50,305 nt of DNA. It comes from Trichosporon coremiiforme. Its lineage: Eukaryota > Basidiomycota > Tremellomycetes > Trichosporonales > Trichosporonaceae. The stretch is from assembly GCA_039545355.1 (NCBI GenBank), contig BCJJ01000062.1:1-50305 (forward strand), given 5' to 3'. Under the pieces are notes generated by a model. That model had not been told where the DNA came from. It was given only the letters and a program-made list of their open reading frames with translations, and searched no databases. The position numbers were made by a program, and so were the translations under genes. How positions within the stretch are numbered: the stretch's first letter is position 1; every line of letters begins with the position of its first letter. Shown piece by piece: positions 22,817 to 33,225 of the stretch.

Positions 22817-25800
22817 ATGTCTGCTCCCGCCAAGGCCGACGCCGCGGCTAGCCAGCCCGTCGTCACGATGGAGAAGGTGTGTATTTTAGGCTGTCTGATA
22901 GCTCTGGAAGCGTGATATGAGGCACAGCTCTTCGTTTGTGGCAGTAAGCTGACTGTGCAGACGGACAAGCGCGACTACCTCATCGCTCTCGAGAAGGCCG
23001 CCCAGGACGCTTGGGCTCAGGACAAGCTCTTCGAGACCGAGCCTGCTCCCCTCCCCGAGGGTGTTCAGTCGTACGCCGACTTCTTCGAGAACGGTCTCTC
23101 CATGGAGGAGGTTCACGAGAAGCACCCCAAGTGGTTCGGCACCTTCCCCTACGCGTACATGAACGGTTCCCTCCACCTTGGCCACGCTTTCACCATCTCA
23201 AAGATTGAGTTCGCTGCCGGATTCGAGCGCATGCGTGGAAAGCGTGTCCTCTTCCCCGTCGGTTACCACGCCACCGGAATGCCCATCAAGACCTCTGCTG
23301 ACAAGCTTATCCGCGAGATGGAGATGTTCGGTGAGGACTTCTCTGGCAACGTCGCCCCCGAGGAGCCCAAGGAGGAGAAGGAGGCTGCCAAGTCCAACGA
23401 CCCCTCCAAGGCCAAGAAGGGAAAGCTTAACGCCAAGTCGACCGGCCTCACCTACCAGTACCAGATTCTCGAACTCATCGGCGTTCCCCGCGAGGAGATC
23501 AAGCAGTTCGCTGACCCGATCCACTGGCTCGAGTACTTCCCCCCTATCGCCAAGGAGGACCTTACCGGCCTCGGTGCCCGTGTCGACTGGCGCAGGCAGT
23601 TCCTCACCACCCCCGCCAACCCCTACTACGACGCCTTTGTCAGGTGGCAGATGAACAAACTCCACGACCAGGGCCGTATCAAGTTCGGCAAGCGTTACAC
23701 CATCTACTCGCCCAAGGACGGACAGCCCTGCATGGACCACGACCGACAGAGCGGAGAGGCCGTCAACCCCCAGGAGTACACTGGCGTCAAGATGAAGGTT
23801 GTCGAGTGGGGTCCCTCCGTCACTGACGAGGTCAAGAAGGCCACCGAGGGCAAGAACGTCTACATGGTTGCCGCCACCCTCCGTCCCGAGACGATGTACG
23901 GCCAGACCAACTGTTTCGTCGGCCCCACTCTCCAGTACGGCATCTACGAGGCTAACGACAACGACCTCTTCCTCATCACTGAGCGTGCTGCCCGCAACAT
24001 GGCCTTCCAGGGCTGCTTCGACGGCCGCCCCGAGGGTGTCTTCAAGAAGGTTGCCGACATCAAGGGTGACACCATCGTTGGTACCAAGGTCAACCCGCCG
24101 TTCGGTATCGTTCCCGAGGTCTACGTCCTCCCCATGGAGGGTGTCCTCGCCACCAAGGGTACCGGTGTCGTCACCTCGGTTCCCTCCGACTCGCCCGACG
24201 ACTACCGTACTCTCATGGACCTCCGCAAGAAGCCTGAGATGTACAAGATCCAGCCCGAGTGGGCCGGTGTCGACCCCATCCCCGTCATCTCTACCCCCAA
24301 GTACGGTGACATGACCGCCGAGAAGCTTTGCACTGAGCTCAAGATCCAGTCGCAGCGTGACACCAAGCAGCTCGCCGAGGCCAAGGAGATTGCCTACAAG
24401 GAGGGCTTCTACAACGGTATCATGTCTGTTGGTGACTTCAAGGGCGAGAAGGTCGAGGACGCCAAGCCCAAGGTCCGTGAGCAGATCATCAAGGCTGGTC
24501 TTGGTTTCCCCTACGCCGAGCCCGAGTCCGAGGTCATCTCGCGTTCCGCCGACGTCTGTGTTGTCGCTCTCGTCGACCAGTGGTACCTCGACTACGGAGA
24601 GGCTGAGTGGCGCGCCACCGCCGAGCGTCTCCTCAAGCAGATGAACACCTACGTCCCCGAGACCCGCAACAACTTCGAGGCCGTTCTCGCCTGGCTCAAC
24701 CAGTGGGCGTGCGCTCGTTCGTACGGTCTTGGTTCGAAGCTCCCCTGGGACCCCCAGTTCCTCGTTGAGTCGCTCTCCGACTCGACCATCTACATGTCGT
24801 ACTACACCGTCGCCAACCTCCTCCACGAGGACATGTGGGGCAAGACCGGCAAGCTCGGCATCAAGCCCGAGGACATGACGGACGCCATGTGGGAGTACGT
24901 TCTCTGCGACGGCGCCTTCCCTGCCGACTCCAAGGTCGACAAGGAGACCGCCGCCCAGCTCAAGTACTCGTTCCAGTACTTCTACCCCCTCGACATCCGT
25001 TCGTCTGGAAAGGACCTGATCCCCAACCACCTGACCTTCTGGATCTACGTTCACGCCGCCGTCTTCCCCGAGAAGCACTGGCCCCGCTCCGTCCGTTGCA
25101 ATGGACACCTCATGCTCAACGGCAAGAAGATGTCCAAGTCGACCGGAAACTTCCTTACCATGCGCGAGGCCACCAAGAAGTTCGGTGCCGACGCCGTCCG
25201 TCTCACCCTCGCCGACGCCGGAGACGACATCACCGACGCCAACTTCGAGGAGACTGTCGCCAACGCTGCCATTCTCCGCCTCCACACCGCCTGCCAGTGG
25301 GCCGAGGAGATGAAGAAGGACGCCGGCCAGCTCCGCACCGGCGAGTTCAACGAGTTTGACCGCCTGTTCCAGGCCGAGATGGACTCGCTCATTGAGAACG
25401 CCTACAAGGCGTACGTCAACATGGACTTCAAGGAGGCGCTCAAGCTCGGCCTCTACGACTTTGAGGCTGCCCGTAACTGGTACCGTCTCCAGTGCCTGCC
25501 CGAGAACGGCGGCGAGGGCATGCACAAGGACCTCGTCTTCACCTGGATCCGCAACAACGCCCTCCTCATGACTCCCTTCACCCCTCACTTCTCCGACTTC
25601 ATCTGGCACCAGATCCTCGGCGAGACCGGCTCTGTCCAGAACGCCGCGTTCCCCAAGCCCTCTGCCCCCGTCGACCACGTCCAGCTCGAGCAGATCAACT
25701 ACATGCGCGGTGTTGTCGACAACCTCCGCCAGGCCGAGCAGGTCCTCACGAGGCGCAAGGGCAAGAAGGGTCCCGTTGTCACCTACGACGCGGCCAAGCC

Positions 25801-26233
25801 CAAGGCTGCCCGCATCTACGTCGCGACCGAGTTCCCCGACTGGCAGAACAAGTGTGTCGAGACCGTCCAGGCTGCCTACGACGAGTCGACTGGCACCGTC
25901 GACGACGCCAAGATGCGCCAGCTTCTCGCCGACGCCGGCCTTGCCAAGGACAAGAAGGCCATGCCCTTCGTCCAGGCGTTCAAGAAGAAGGTCCTCGCCC
26001 AGGGCAAGCGTGCCTTCGGCCGTTCCCTCCCCTTTTCCGAGCTCGACGCCATCACCCTCCTCATCCCCTACATCAAGGTCAACCTCAAGTTTGCCGAGGT
26101 CGACGCCGTGTCGGTCAACGACGCCAAGGCCAAGATTGCCGCCGAGGGCGAGAAGGACGGTTGGTCGCTTGAGCGTGCCGAGGCCTCGGAGCCCGGAAAC
26201 CCCTCGGTGCAGTTCTGGAACATTGAGGCTTAA
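22817..26233 (+). CDS. CDC60: Leucyl-tRNA synthetase, cytosolic
   Basis: Exons 22817-22876 and 22961-26233 (intron 84 nt) give 1110 residues, the usual size of the eukaryotic cytosolic enzyme. The HIGH-type motif is HLGH in YMNGSLHLGHAFTISK. The CP1 editing domain that clears mischarged tRNA shows TLRPETMYGQTNCFVGP and GTGVVTSVPSDSPDDY. The KMSKS loop is intact (NGKKMSKSTGNFLTMREA). The anticodon-binding and C-terminal parts follow. No targeting sequence is seen, so it should charge cytosolic tRNA-Leu. Codon use is extremely biased toward C-ending codons; TTA, CTA and TCA codons are nearly absent, which leaves a 1084-codon open frame on the minus strand with no family features. Confidence 0.96.
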
Positions 26234-26272
26234 GCTGAAAGCGCGTGAGCGTGAGAGCGCAAGCTGAAAGCG
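26232..26272. repeat. Direct repeat at the LeuRS stop codon
   Basis: The 12-mer AAGCTGAAAGCG occurs at 26232-26243, overlapping the TAA stop, and again at 26261-26272, with a GCGTGAG-rich spacer. It lies in the 3' untranslated region; function unknown. Confidence 0.6.
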
Positions 26273-28784
26273 TAAGCTGGTGTTCAATAGACTAGTAGAC
26301 GAGTGCTGTCGGCGACTGCAAAGTCGATAGCGAAACTGCAGCGTCAGTGTCCAGACGTGAGCAGTGGTAGAAGTGATTTCCCTCTTTGCTTCGGATCGTC
26401 TGGGGTCCGGAGAAGGAGCGTACCCATTCCTCAAATGCATATCAGGTTTCAATCAGAGCACACCCAAATTCAGCACGCTTGGCACACCAGGTTGGGGCAC
26501 CCGGGGTACCGGGGGTGCCGAAGTGGCCGATCGTGGCCGAGCAGAGCTCGCGTGCGTTGGGCATGCGAGGAGATACCCCACGGCCTGCGGGGCAAGGACA
26601 TGACCGACATGGGGCGGGCGTACGGCACGTACGGACGTATAGGCGCAGGCGGCGTCGAGGAGCGTGACCGTGCTAATAGAGCTACTTGTGCACACCCTGC
26701 ATGCCCTGCGCGCCCTGCATTTGCCCCGCAACCGGATCCATCGGAGGCGCGGCACCGCCCGCAGCAGAGCTAGACCCCGGAGTATCCCCCAGAGTCACCC
26801 CCTAGGCCGCCAGAGGCCCCATGCAAGCTGTAAGCGAAGCGAATGGGCGACCGAGCGGCTCAGCCAGCCTAGCAGCCGCGAGAAGCTTGGCGCTGTAGCC
26901 GCCGTCGTAGGTGCGTTTGTGGTCTTGTGGCCAAGACATGATGGGACACGATGGCGTCGGGTGTCCCAACTCCTACGCCGTTCTGGGGCCTCCTCTTGTC
27001 GAAGCCGGCGGACTGTTCCGGCGTTTGTCCGGGGCGTGTGCACTGCGGTGTGAGCAGGTACGCCCCGGAGAGCAACAAAGCCTATGTCACACTCCGGCCC
27101 CAGATGTCGGTTGACCGAGAGGGTCGACAGAGCTTAGAGCTGACGAGCTGACGACACGACGACGGTTTCACCATTCATCACGGGGGTGCGATCGAACCGG
27201 TCTAGCGCTTTAGCGCTTTGCGGCTCACGCAGGCAGGATCGCAAAAGGAGGGGGTAGGGGGGCAGGCGATAAGCGCGCGCTGAGGACTGGGACCCGGTAT
27301 AGGAGCCAAGGATCAGGGGCAACGATGTGTCGGGTCGGAGGGCTCGTGGATCGGTGCCGGTGGCATGTTCCCTCTGCGCGATTTATCTGGGGCGAAACCA
27401 CCCACAGGGGTCTGTCTAGCGAGGTTGACGATTGAGCAGCTGGGGTGTTCCCGCTGTTCAGCTGGGTTCAGCTGAGCGGCCAGCTGGGCAGATACGGGCA
27501 TATGGACCGGGCGCGTGGGCCCATGACGACGCCAGTCGGTGTCACCAGGCACGCCGCGGTGAAGGTGAAGGTGAAGGGGGGAAGAGCACTGCCAAGGCAC
27601 ACTTCTGGCACACCACTGGCACAGCAGTGCTATCGCTGGATCATGGTTCACTTGGTTCACTTGGTCCAGGATTCAGGAGCTGACACAGGAGCCGTATCGC
27701 CTGATCACGCCTGAGACGGTGAGACAGTGAGACGCTAAGAGTGGGAATGATCAGCTGGGCATTCATTGATCGCGGCAAGGTAGGTGCAACAGATGGCACG
27801 AGGGATGGCACCTGTCTGGCACGAGGTGGGGGCACAGCGGAACAGCAGCAGGTGATCGCAAGCGATGCAGGCGCGGCAAGAACAACAACAGGACCCAAGT
27901 ACGATCGCACGACGTCCGCCGACACGATGGTACCGATGGTGCCATGGCGCGGTGAGCGTTGTCCGGTGCCGGCGTCGCATTAGCCGAGCGGAGTTCAGGG
28001 TCCAGAACGGCGGCGACGCGGCGAGTCAAGAGCAACGCTTGACGCGGCGCGGCGCCCAGACGACGCGGCGCGCAGTGGGCGGAGGGTCTGAGCGTTTCAA
28101 ACGTTGCAGCTGGCAGCGTCTCGGTGCGCCGTGCGCCGCCGTCCACATCAGCATCAGTCAACCCCCCAGAATTTTGCTTCCGTTTTAGCGAGTCTTCACC
28201 TGTGCCGCCGCGCCGCCGTTGCACAGAGCGTGCCGTGGGTCCTGCACCGGAACCGTCGTGCCGTCGGTCGGTCAGTTGGGTTCGTGCTTCGTGGTTCGGC
28301 CAGCCCGAGAAGAGTTAGCAGACAGGAGATAGGCTGTGAGGCTAAGATAGGGCGATAGGGGACCCGGGGTAAGAAGGGTGCGCATGACGTAGCGCACCAG
28401 AGCAGAGGATTCTCTGGACTGATCCGCGGGGCAATGCCAAAGTGGAGGCGGGGCATCGGAGGTCACACACCACAGGATCACGGAATAAACCATGCACAAC
28501 ATGCAGGACACCAGCAGTAAAGCCAAGGGCGTGGGAGTGACCGCCGCGAGGCCGTGTCATCTTGCGTGCGTTGCGTGAATGCATTGCGTCTGTTGCACCG
28601 TCGGGTCTCGGGGAACGGGGGGGACAGCTGGGAGAGCGGGAGGGCGCGAGGCTCTGCGTGTTTTCGCCGTCGCGCCCATCAGCTCGCGCTCGTCTCCGGC
28701 CCCCTTCTTAATGCTGCGCTCGTTATCGTTGTCTTTCCATTCTTCCACTCCATTCTCCCTCTCACCGTAAAACCCTCAGAAAAG
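26234..28784. other. 2.55-kb gene-free stretch upstream of the GPP-type phosphatase
   Basis: This is the longest stretch without a recognisable gene. Open frames on both strands are short, low in complexity and lack family features or a chain of plausible splice sites. It holds small tandem repeats: GGTGAA three times at 27559-27576 and GGTTCACTT twice at 27645-27662. G-runs such as AGGGGGTAGGGGGG occur near 27247-27260; AGGGG is the stress-element core in fungi. The last 150 bp before 28785 turn into a T/C-rich leader. It may be a large promoter, a non-coding RNA gene or a decayed region; I cannot decide. Confidence 0.45.
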
Positions 28785-30349
28785 ATGTCTCCCCAGTCTG
28801 TCACCGTCGACGCCGTCCTCTTCGACATGGACGGCACCCTCCTTGACTCGACCCCCGGTGTCGAGGCCACCTGGGAGCAGTACAAGGAGAAGTACGACCT
28901 CGATCTCGACGAGGTTCTGAAGCGTGAGTAGCTTGTTCCACCCCACCCAGCACTCCATACCTGGTACCTTCTTGTAGCCTGTCGTCTCCTCTACCATTCA
29001 GCTCCTTTGCAGCCGTACATCCCAGTGAACGGATGCACGGCACCGGATGGAGTCGAGGTGGTGCCAGTGGCGACACACGTGGGCCATGTGAACTGCATGA
29101 ACTGCTTATGCCGCGGTTGAACGCACGCTAACGTCTCCAGACGCCCACGGCATGCGCACGCAGGACAACATGAAGAACTGGTGCGGCATCAAGGGCGAGG
29201 AGGAGAGCGCGAAGGAGGCCGAGAAGTTTGAGGGTCTCATCGTCGAGAACGCCAAGCGTCTCCAGGACATGGGAAAGACTGGCCTCATCATCCTCCCCGG
29301 TGTCAAGGACATCCTCGAGTCTGTAAGTGTCTTGCGGCAGTGTGCGCAGCGCTACGCCGATAGAGCGGGATACATACGCTTGCTACCGAGTCGCAAACCG
29401 CTAACCTCCCCCAGCTCAACACTGCTCCCGAGCCGTGCTGGTCGATCGTCACGAGTGCGCGCTACAAGTACGCTTCTGCCGCGCTTCCGACCGCTGCCGT
29501 CCCGCCCCACCACCACCTCGTCACGGCCAACGACGTCCAGAACGGCAAGCCCAACCCCGAGCCCTACCTGAAGGGAGCCGCCAAGCTCGGCGTCGACACC
29601 AAGAACTGTGAGTACAGCCCGTCGCTCTGCCGAAAATTCGTCACCCCCAATCCGTTCCTTGTCGGCTTTGACACGGGCCTCGCCGCGGTACCGAGTTCGC
29701 GGTCGAGGTAAATCTGTGCATTTGTCCGCCTGGGATTACAAGCGTGAAGCGGTTTCGTCACCGAGGTCGCGATTAGGTTCGGTGGGGCGTTCGCTGGACG
29801 GCGGCCAGACTGCAGCGAAAACTGCGGTATGCTGGAGTGCTGAGCGCTGGGCGAGAGGCCGATCTGGGTACCTGGTAATCTGGGTTGGGACCTTGTCTCG
29901 GTCAATTTCACCCGTCAGGTGACACACTCGGCCAGATCGCCCGGATCGTCTGTGTGGCCATATGCCCAGTTTGTGTACATAGGCTGTGTCACCGTGCTTC
30001 TGGGTATCCATCAGTTGCAACCGGAGCCAGCTCCACCTTCGCAGAAGCCTCCGATAGCGCAGCACAGCAGCCACCCTTCCATTAAACCACGCAATCGTCT
30101 CAGTGGCGAATCCGGCAGTGGCGAAGCTACAACGCTAGAGCTCGAGCTGACAATCCAGGTGTTGTCGTCGAGGACGCTCCCTCCGGAATCAAGGCCGGAG
30201 TCGCTGCCGGCGCCCACGTCCTGGCCGTCTGCACCTCGTTCCCGCGTGAGATGCTCGAGGGTCTCGGCGCCGAGTGGATCGTCGAGGACCTGACGCATGT
30301 CCGTGCCGAGCCCATCGACGGCCGCGTCAAGGTCACCATCCTCGACTAA
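28785..30349 (+). CDS. HAD-family phosphatase, GPP1/GPP2 (glycerol-3-phosphatase) type
   Basis: Exons 28785-28923, 29141-29322, 29415-29607 and 30159-30349 give 234 residues, close to the yeast Gpp enzymes. All HAD motifs are present: FDMDGTLLDST (nucleophile and acid Asp), SIVTSA (motif II), NGKPNPEPYLKGA with the motif III Lys, and VVVEDAPSGIKAGVAAG for Mg2+ binding. The cap-domain start HAHGMRTQDNMKNW fits the Gpp/Dog branch. Gpp makes glycerol from glycerol 3-phosphate during osmotic and redox adjustment; the related Dog enzymes act on 2-deoxyglucose 6-phosphate, so substrate is not certain. The introns are 217, 92 and 551 nt, far longer than in neighbouring genes, and the upstream region is unusually long; both hint at complex regulation. 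Confidence 0.87.
29608..30158 (+). other. 551-nt third intron of the GPP-type gene
   Basis: Donor GTGAGT, end GAGCTGACAATCCAG. It is about fifteen times the usual size here. I looked for box C (RTGATGA) plus box D motifs of a snoRNA and found no RTGATGA. Contents are otherwise unknown. Confidence 0.75.
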
Positions 30350-31623
30350 ACACTGTTATCACCATTAGATATCCCACATCATATATATAGTTTCACCACC
30401 CTCACACTACATTCTTACATACTCTAGATTTTGAAGGTCTTTGAGAGACCTATACGTTGTCTATCTATCTTCAATGCACCGATTACGACTACACGTCCTA
30501 ACGATATGATCTGCGGCGCTAACGCTCGTGTGAGGGAGATCATGGTGCGCTGCCTGGGGTACCGGTGAAGGCCGCAGTGCAGGACATCGAGTAGTGGCGA
30601 GAGTAGCGCAGGACATGTAGGTTGGTAGGTCAGGTCGTGGCGAGGATAGTGGCGACCAGTAAAGACGGAGCCAGTGATGAGGCGGAACGACGCGTCCAGC
30701 AGCGGAATGCATGACGAACGAGGGTGCTGGTTGACCCGACACATCCGCCGCCCTGCTTCTTTACTCCTTACCCTGCTGCTCATACCCACACCCTGGAAAC
30801 TGCGCACAAGCACTGCGGACACGGACATGCCCACTATACCTCGGCGATACCCTGGGAATGATGGCCCCGCGAACCCCGCGAACCCCGCGAACCCCGCACG
30901 TTCGCTTAGTTCGAACGCGGAGTACCCGCATGTCCGCTGTGAAGGCTGCGTGACGACCCCGGAACGCGATATCCTGAGCTCGGCGTGCGGTGCACGGGCC
31001 GTCTTGGGCGTCTTGCCTCGGGGGCAGACGGAGGGAGCCCCAAGGCGCAAGCGCGCAAGGCTGGGGACGAGCCTCGGACGATAGATGGACACCGCAGTAC
31101 CGCAATCTGGAGGCCCCAGCGGCACGAACGAGGTAGGAGCAAGGGCTGATCCTCGGATATCTCGGAATAGCGGAGCTTGCAGCTCACAAGCCGAAGATTG
31201 AGGTGAGGTCACTCGTTCCACTTGCCGTGCATCGCATGTTGTACGTGTTGCATACATGTCTCGGACTACGGGCTACCTAGACGTACCTCGGACGCCGCCT
31301 CTGAACGTTACAGCCTCACTCTCCGTGTGAATCGACCACATAGCCATGCCTCGGCGGCATCTCTCGCACGCGAGCAGGGGCGACCGGAACCGTCCCGCGC
31401 AGCTCGGCGCTCGCGTGCCCCTCTCGTTGCTGGGCCAGTCCTCCACCACCAATGCCGACTTCTGTGATTCGTTGTCGGGTATCTCGACAACTTCGCCAGC
31501 CCATGCGCTCCCCTCTGCGATAGCACAATGTATTCTTGTCTTTCGAAAGTTCTCGATGTCCTCGTCGTTGTTCGCTCACATACTCTACGCCAGCACGCCG
31601 CCAGCTGCGCTCGCTATGCCAGC
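30350..31623. other. 1.27-kb gene-free stretch between two convergent genes
   Basis: It lies between the ends of the GPP-type gene (plus) and the J-domain gene (minus), so it should contain only two 3' ends, yet it is over 1 kb. The left edge is T/A-rich (CATATATATAG near 30381) as expected for a 3' end. Open frames here lack family features. It contains a small tandem repeat at 30869-30895. Confidence 0.45.
30869..30895. repeat. 9-bp tandem repeat, three units
   Basis: Three perfect head-to-tail copies of GCGAACCCC. The repeat is followed by a partial fourth copy (GC). A 9-bp unit would encode Pro-Ala-Asn if translated, but no convincing gene surrounds it. Confidence 0.8.
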
Positions 31624-32678
31624 TCAGGCCATGCTGCCGAGCACCTTGAACGCGAGCGCGCGCAGAATCTCCGCCTTCTGCGACACGGGCAGCGTCGCGA
31701 AGACTTGCGCGACGGGCTTGCCCTTGTTGTCTCTGATGGCGCCCAGCTTGTTGCCCGCGAAGCCTGGGGTTAGCTATTCCCTTGCCTATGGATAGCTTCT
31801 GAGGAGTCGCGAGCACGCTCTAAACTTCGACCGAGTGCGTCTCGCAAAGGGGAAGTCGCGTGATTCGCTTCAAGTGGCACTCACCTCCTGCAACGGCACC
31901 GGGGATGTTGCCGATGATGTATCCGAGAGCGGCACCAGCAGCGCCGCCGACCCAGCGCCAGCGGTGGTGGATGTTAGCCACCTCGGGCTCGAGGCTGATG
32001 TCAGCTATTATTCAGAGCGGGATGGTAGCTTCACTCACAGTTCCTCAAAGACATCACCAAAGATGCCATTCGCGTCTGGCCGGCCCGTCTTCTTCTTCTT
32101 CGGCTGCTCGTCCTCGCTGCTGTCGCTGTCAAAGTCAAATCCTCCCGGGGGTGCGCCCGACGTGCCTGCACCAGCGGCACCGGCTGCACCAGCAGCAGAC
32201 GCCCCGCCGAACCCGGCGTCCTGGAAGAAACGGCTGAACTCTTCGAAGAAGTTGCCCGACGCTTGATCCTGCTCGAACGGGTCTGAGGAGTTTGTGAACT
32301 GGCCCGGTCGTGAGCGCAGGAGCGCGTCGTACTCGGCACGTCGCTTCGGGTCGGAGAGCACATAGTATGCGTCCGCTACTGCTTGCTGATTGTCAGCTGA
32401 GGTACGGTCGCACTTAGCTGGCGATAAGCATCAGGACACTCACGAAGCGCTCAGTGTATCGCCGTCTCTCCGCGGCCGATGCCTTCGGAGAGAGCTTGTC
32501 GGGATGTGTCTTGAGCGACTCGCGCTTGTACGCGGTGCGGATTTCCTCCCTGTCGTCAGCTGTGGTACAGGTCCGCTAAGCTCACGCCGTCGCCGTCGAC
32601 TGGATGTTCTGCTGTTAGCTTCGGGATTTTGCCACTCGAGCTCACGAGGATGGAGTAATACTGAGGCAGCTGGCTCAT
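31624..32678 (-). CDS. J-domain (DnaJ/Hsp40) protein with C-terminal glycine-rich helix
   Basis: Six exons read from 32678 down: 32646-32678, 32586-32608, 32444-32549, 32039-32385, 31885-31994 and 31624-31763. They give 252 residues. Exon 2 is 23 nt. The J-domain is N-terminal (MSQLPQYYSILNI, TAEEIRTAYKRESL, KTHPDKLSP with the HPD motif, then AVADAYYVLSDPKRRAEYD). A Phe- and Gly/Ala-rich linker follows (FFEEFSRFFQDAGFGG), then an acidic patch. The C-terminus has a conserved hydrophobic Gly/Ala segment (WVGGAAGAALGYIIGNIPGA) and NKLGAIRDNKGKPVAQVF, a layout of a fungal J-protein family without zinc fingers. It should stimulate an Hsp70; the partner is unknown. The first acceptor has a CAG alternative that would add one Gln. 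Confidence 0.82.
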
Positions 32679-33225
32679 GGTTACTGCTTGATGGATTGGA
32701 GGAGTGTGGAAGTGTGGAGAGGTGAGAGGAGAAGATGAAACGGGTGTTGCAGGTGAAGAGGGTGGCAAGATCGCGGAAAGAAGATATTAGGGAGCGTGAT
32801 CGGCGCCTGACGTCACGGCTTCCAGCGATGCCCCGCGCCGCAAGCGTCTGCCATGACACGTCTGCACATAACCACCACACAACACCCTCCTCTTCGGGCC
32901 GTTCTGGGCTCTGGATGACCTTCTCCTTCTGCGTGTGTAGCAAGCTTGCATGCCCCTGAGCACACAGAACTTGTTACAAGTCGGCAACAGGATCGGCGAG
33001 GACGATATCTTTTGGGCGCTTCGTCAGTGTGCCATCCAACAAACACATCGCCACGTGGGTGCCCCGGCCCCTCCTTAGCCCCAGGCACGGCCGGTGCCAG
33101 AAATCATAACAACAAAGGTTGGAGTCCGCGCAACGCCGGTGCGAGCGCCCCTTCACCTTGCTTCGTCTGTCCATTCTCTACTCCTCTCCACACTTCAACA
33201 TTGCTGCGAACGCGACCAGACGACT
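32679..33225. other. Divergent promoter, J-domain protein / SNF2 ATPase
   Basis: 547 bp between divergent starts. A CACGTG core lies at 33052-33057, about 170 bp before the SNF2 ATG. A C/T-rich leader precedes each start. No gene is seen. Confidence 0.5.

Noticed and set aside
23198..26452. 1084-codon minus-strand frame opposite leucyl-tRNA synthetase
   Set aside because: No family features; it tracks the synthetase exon and arises from avoided TTA, CTA and TCA codons.
29608..30158. Intronic C/D-box snoRNA in the GPP-type gene
   Set aside because: No RTGATGA box C with a matching CTGA box D and terminal stem could be found.
30424..31257. 277-codon minus-strand frame between the GPP-type and J-domain genes
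   Set aside because: There are no recognisable domains, composition looks random, and no supporting splice or start context was found.
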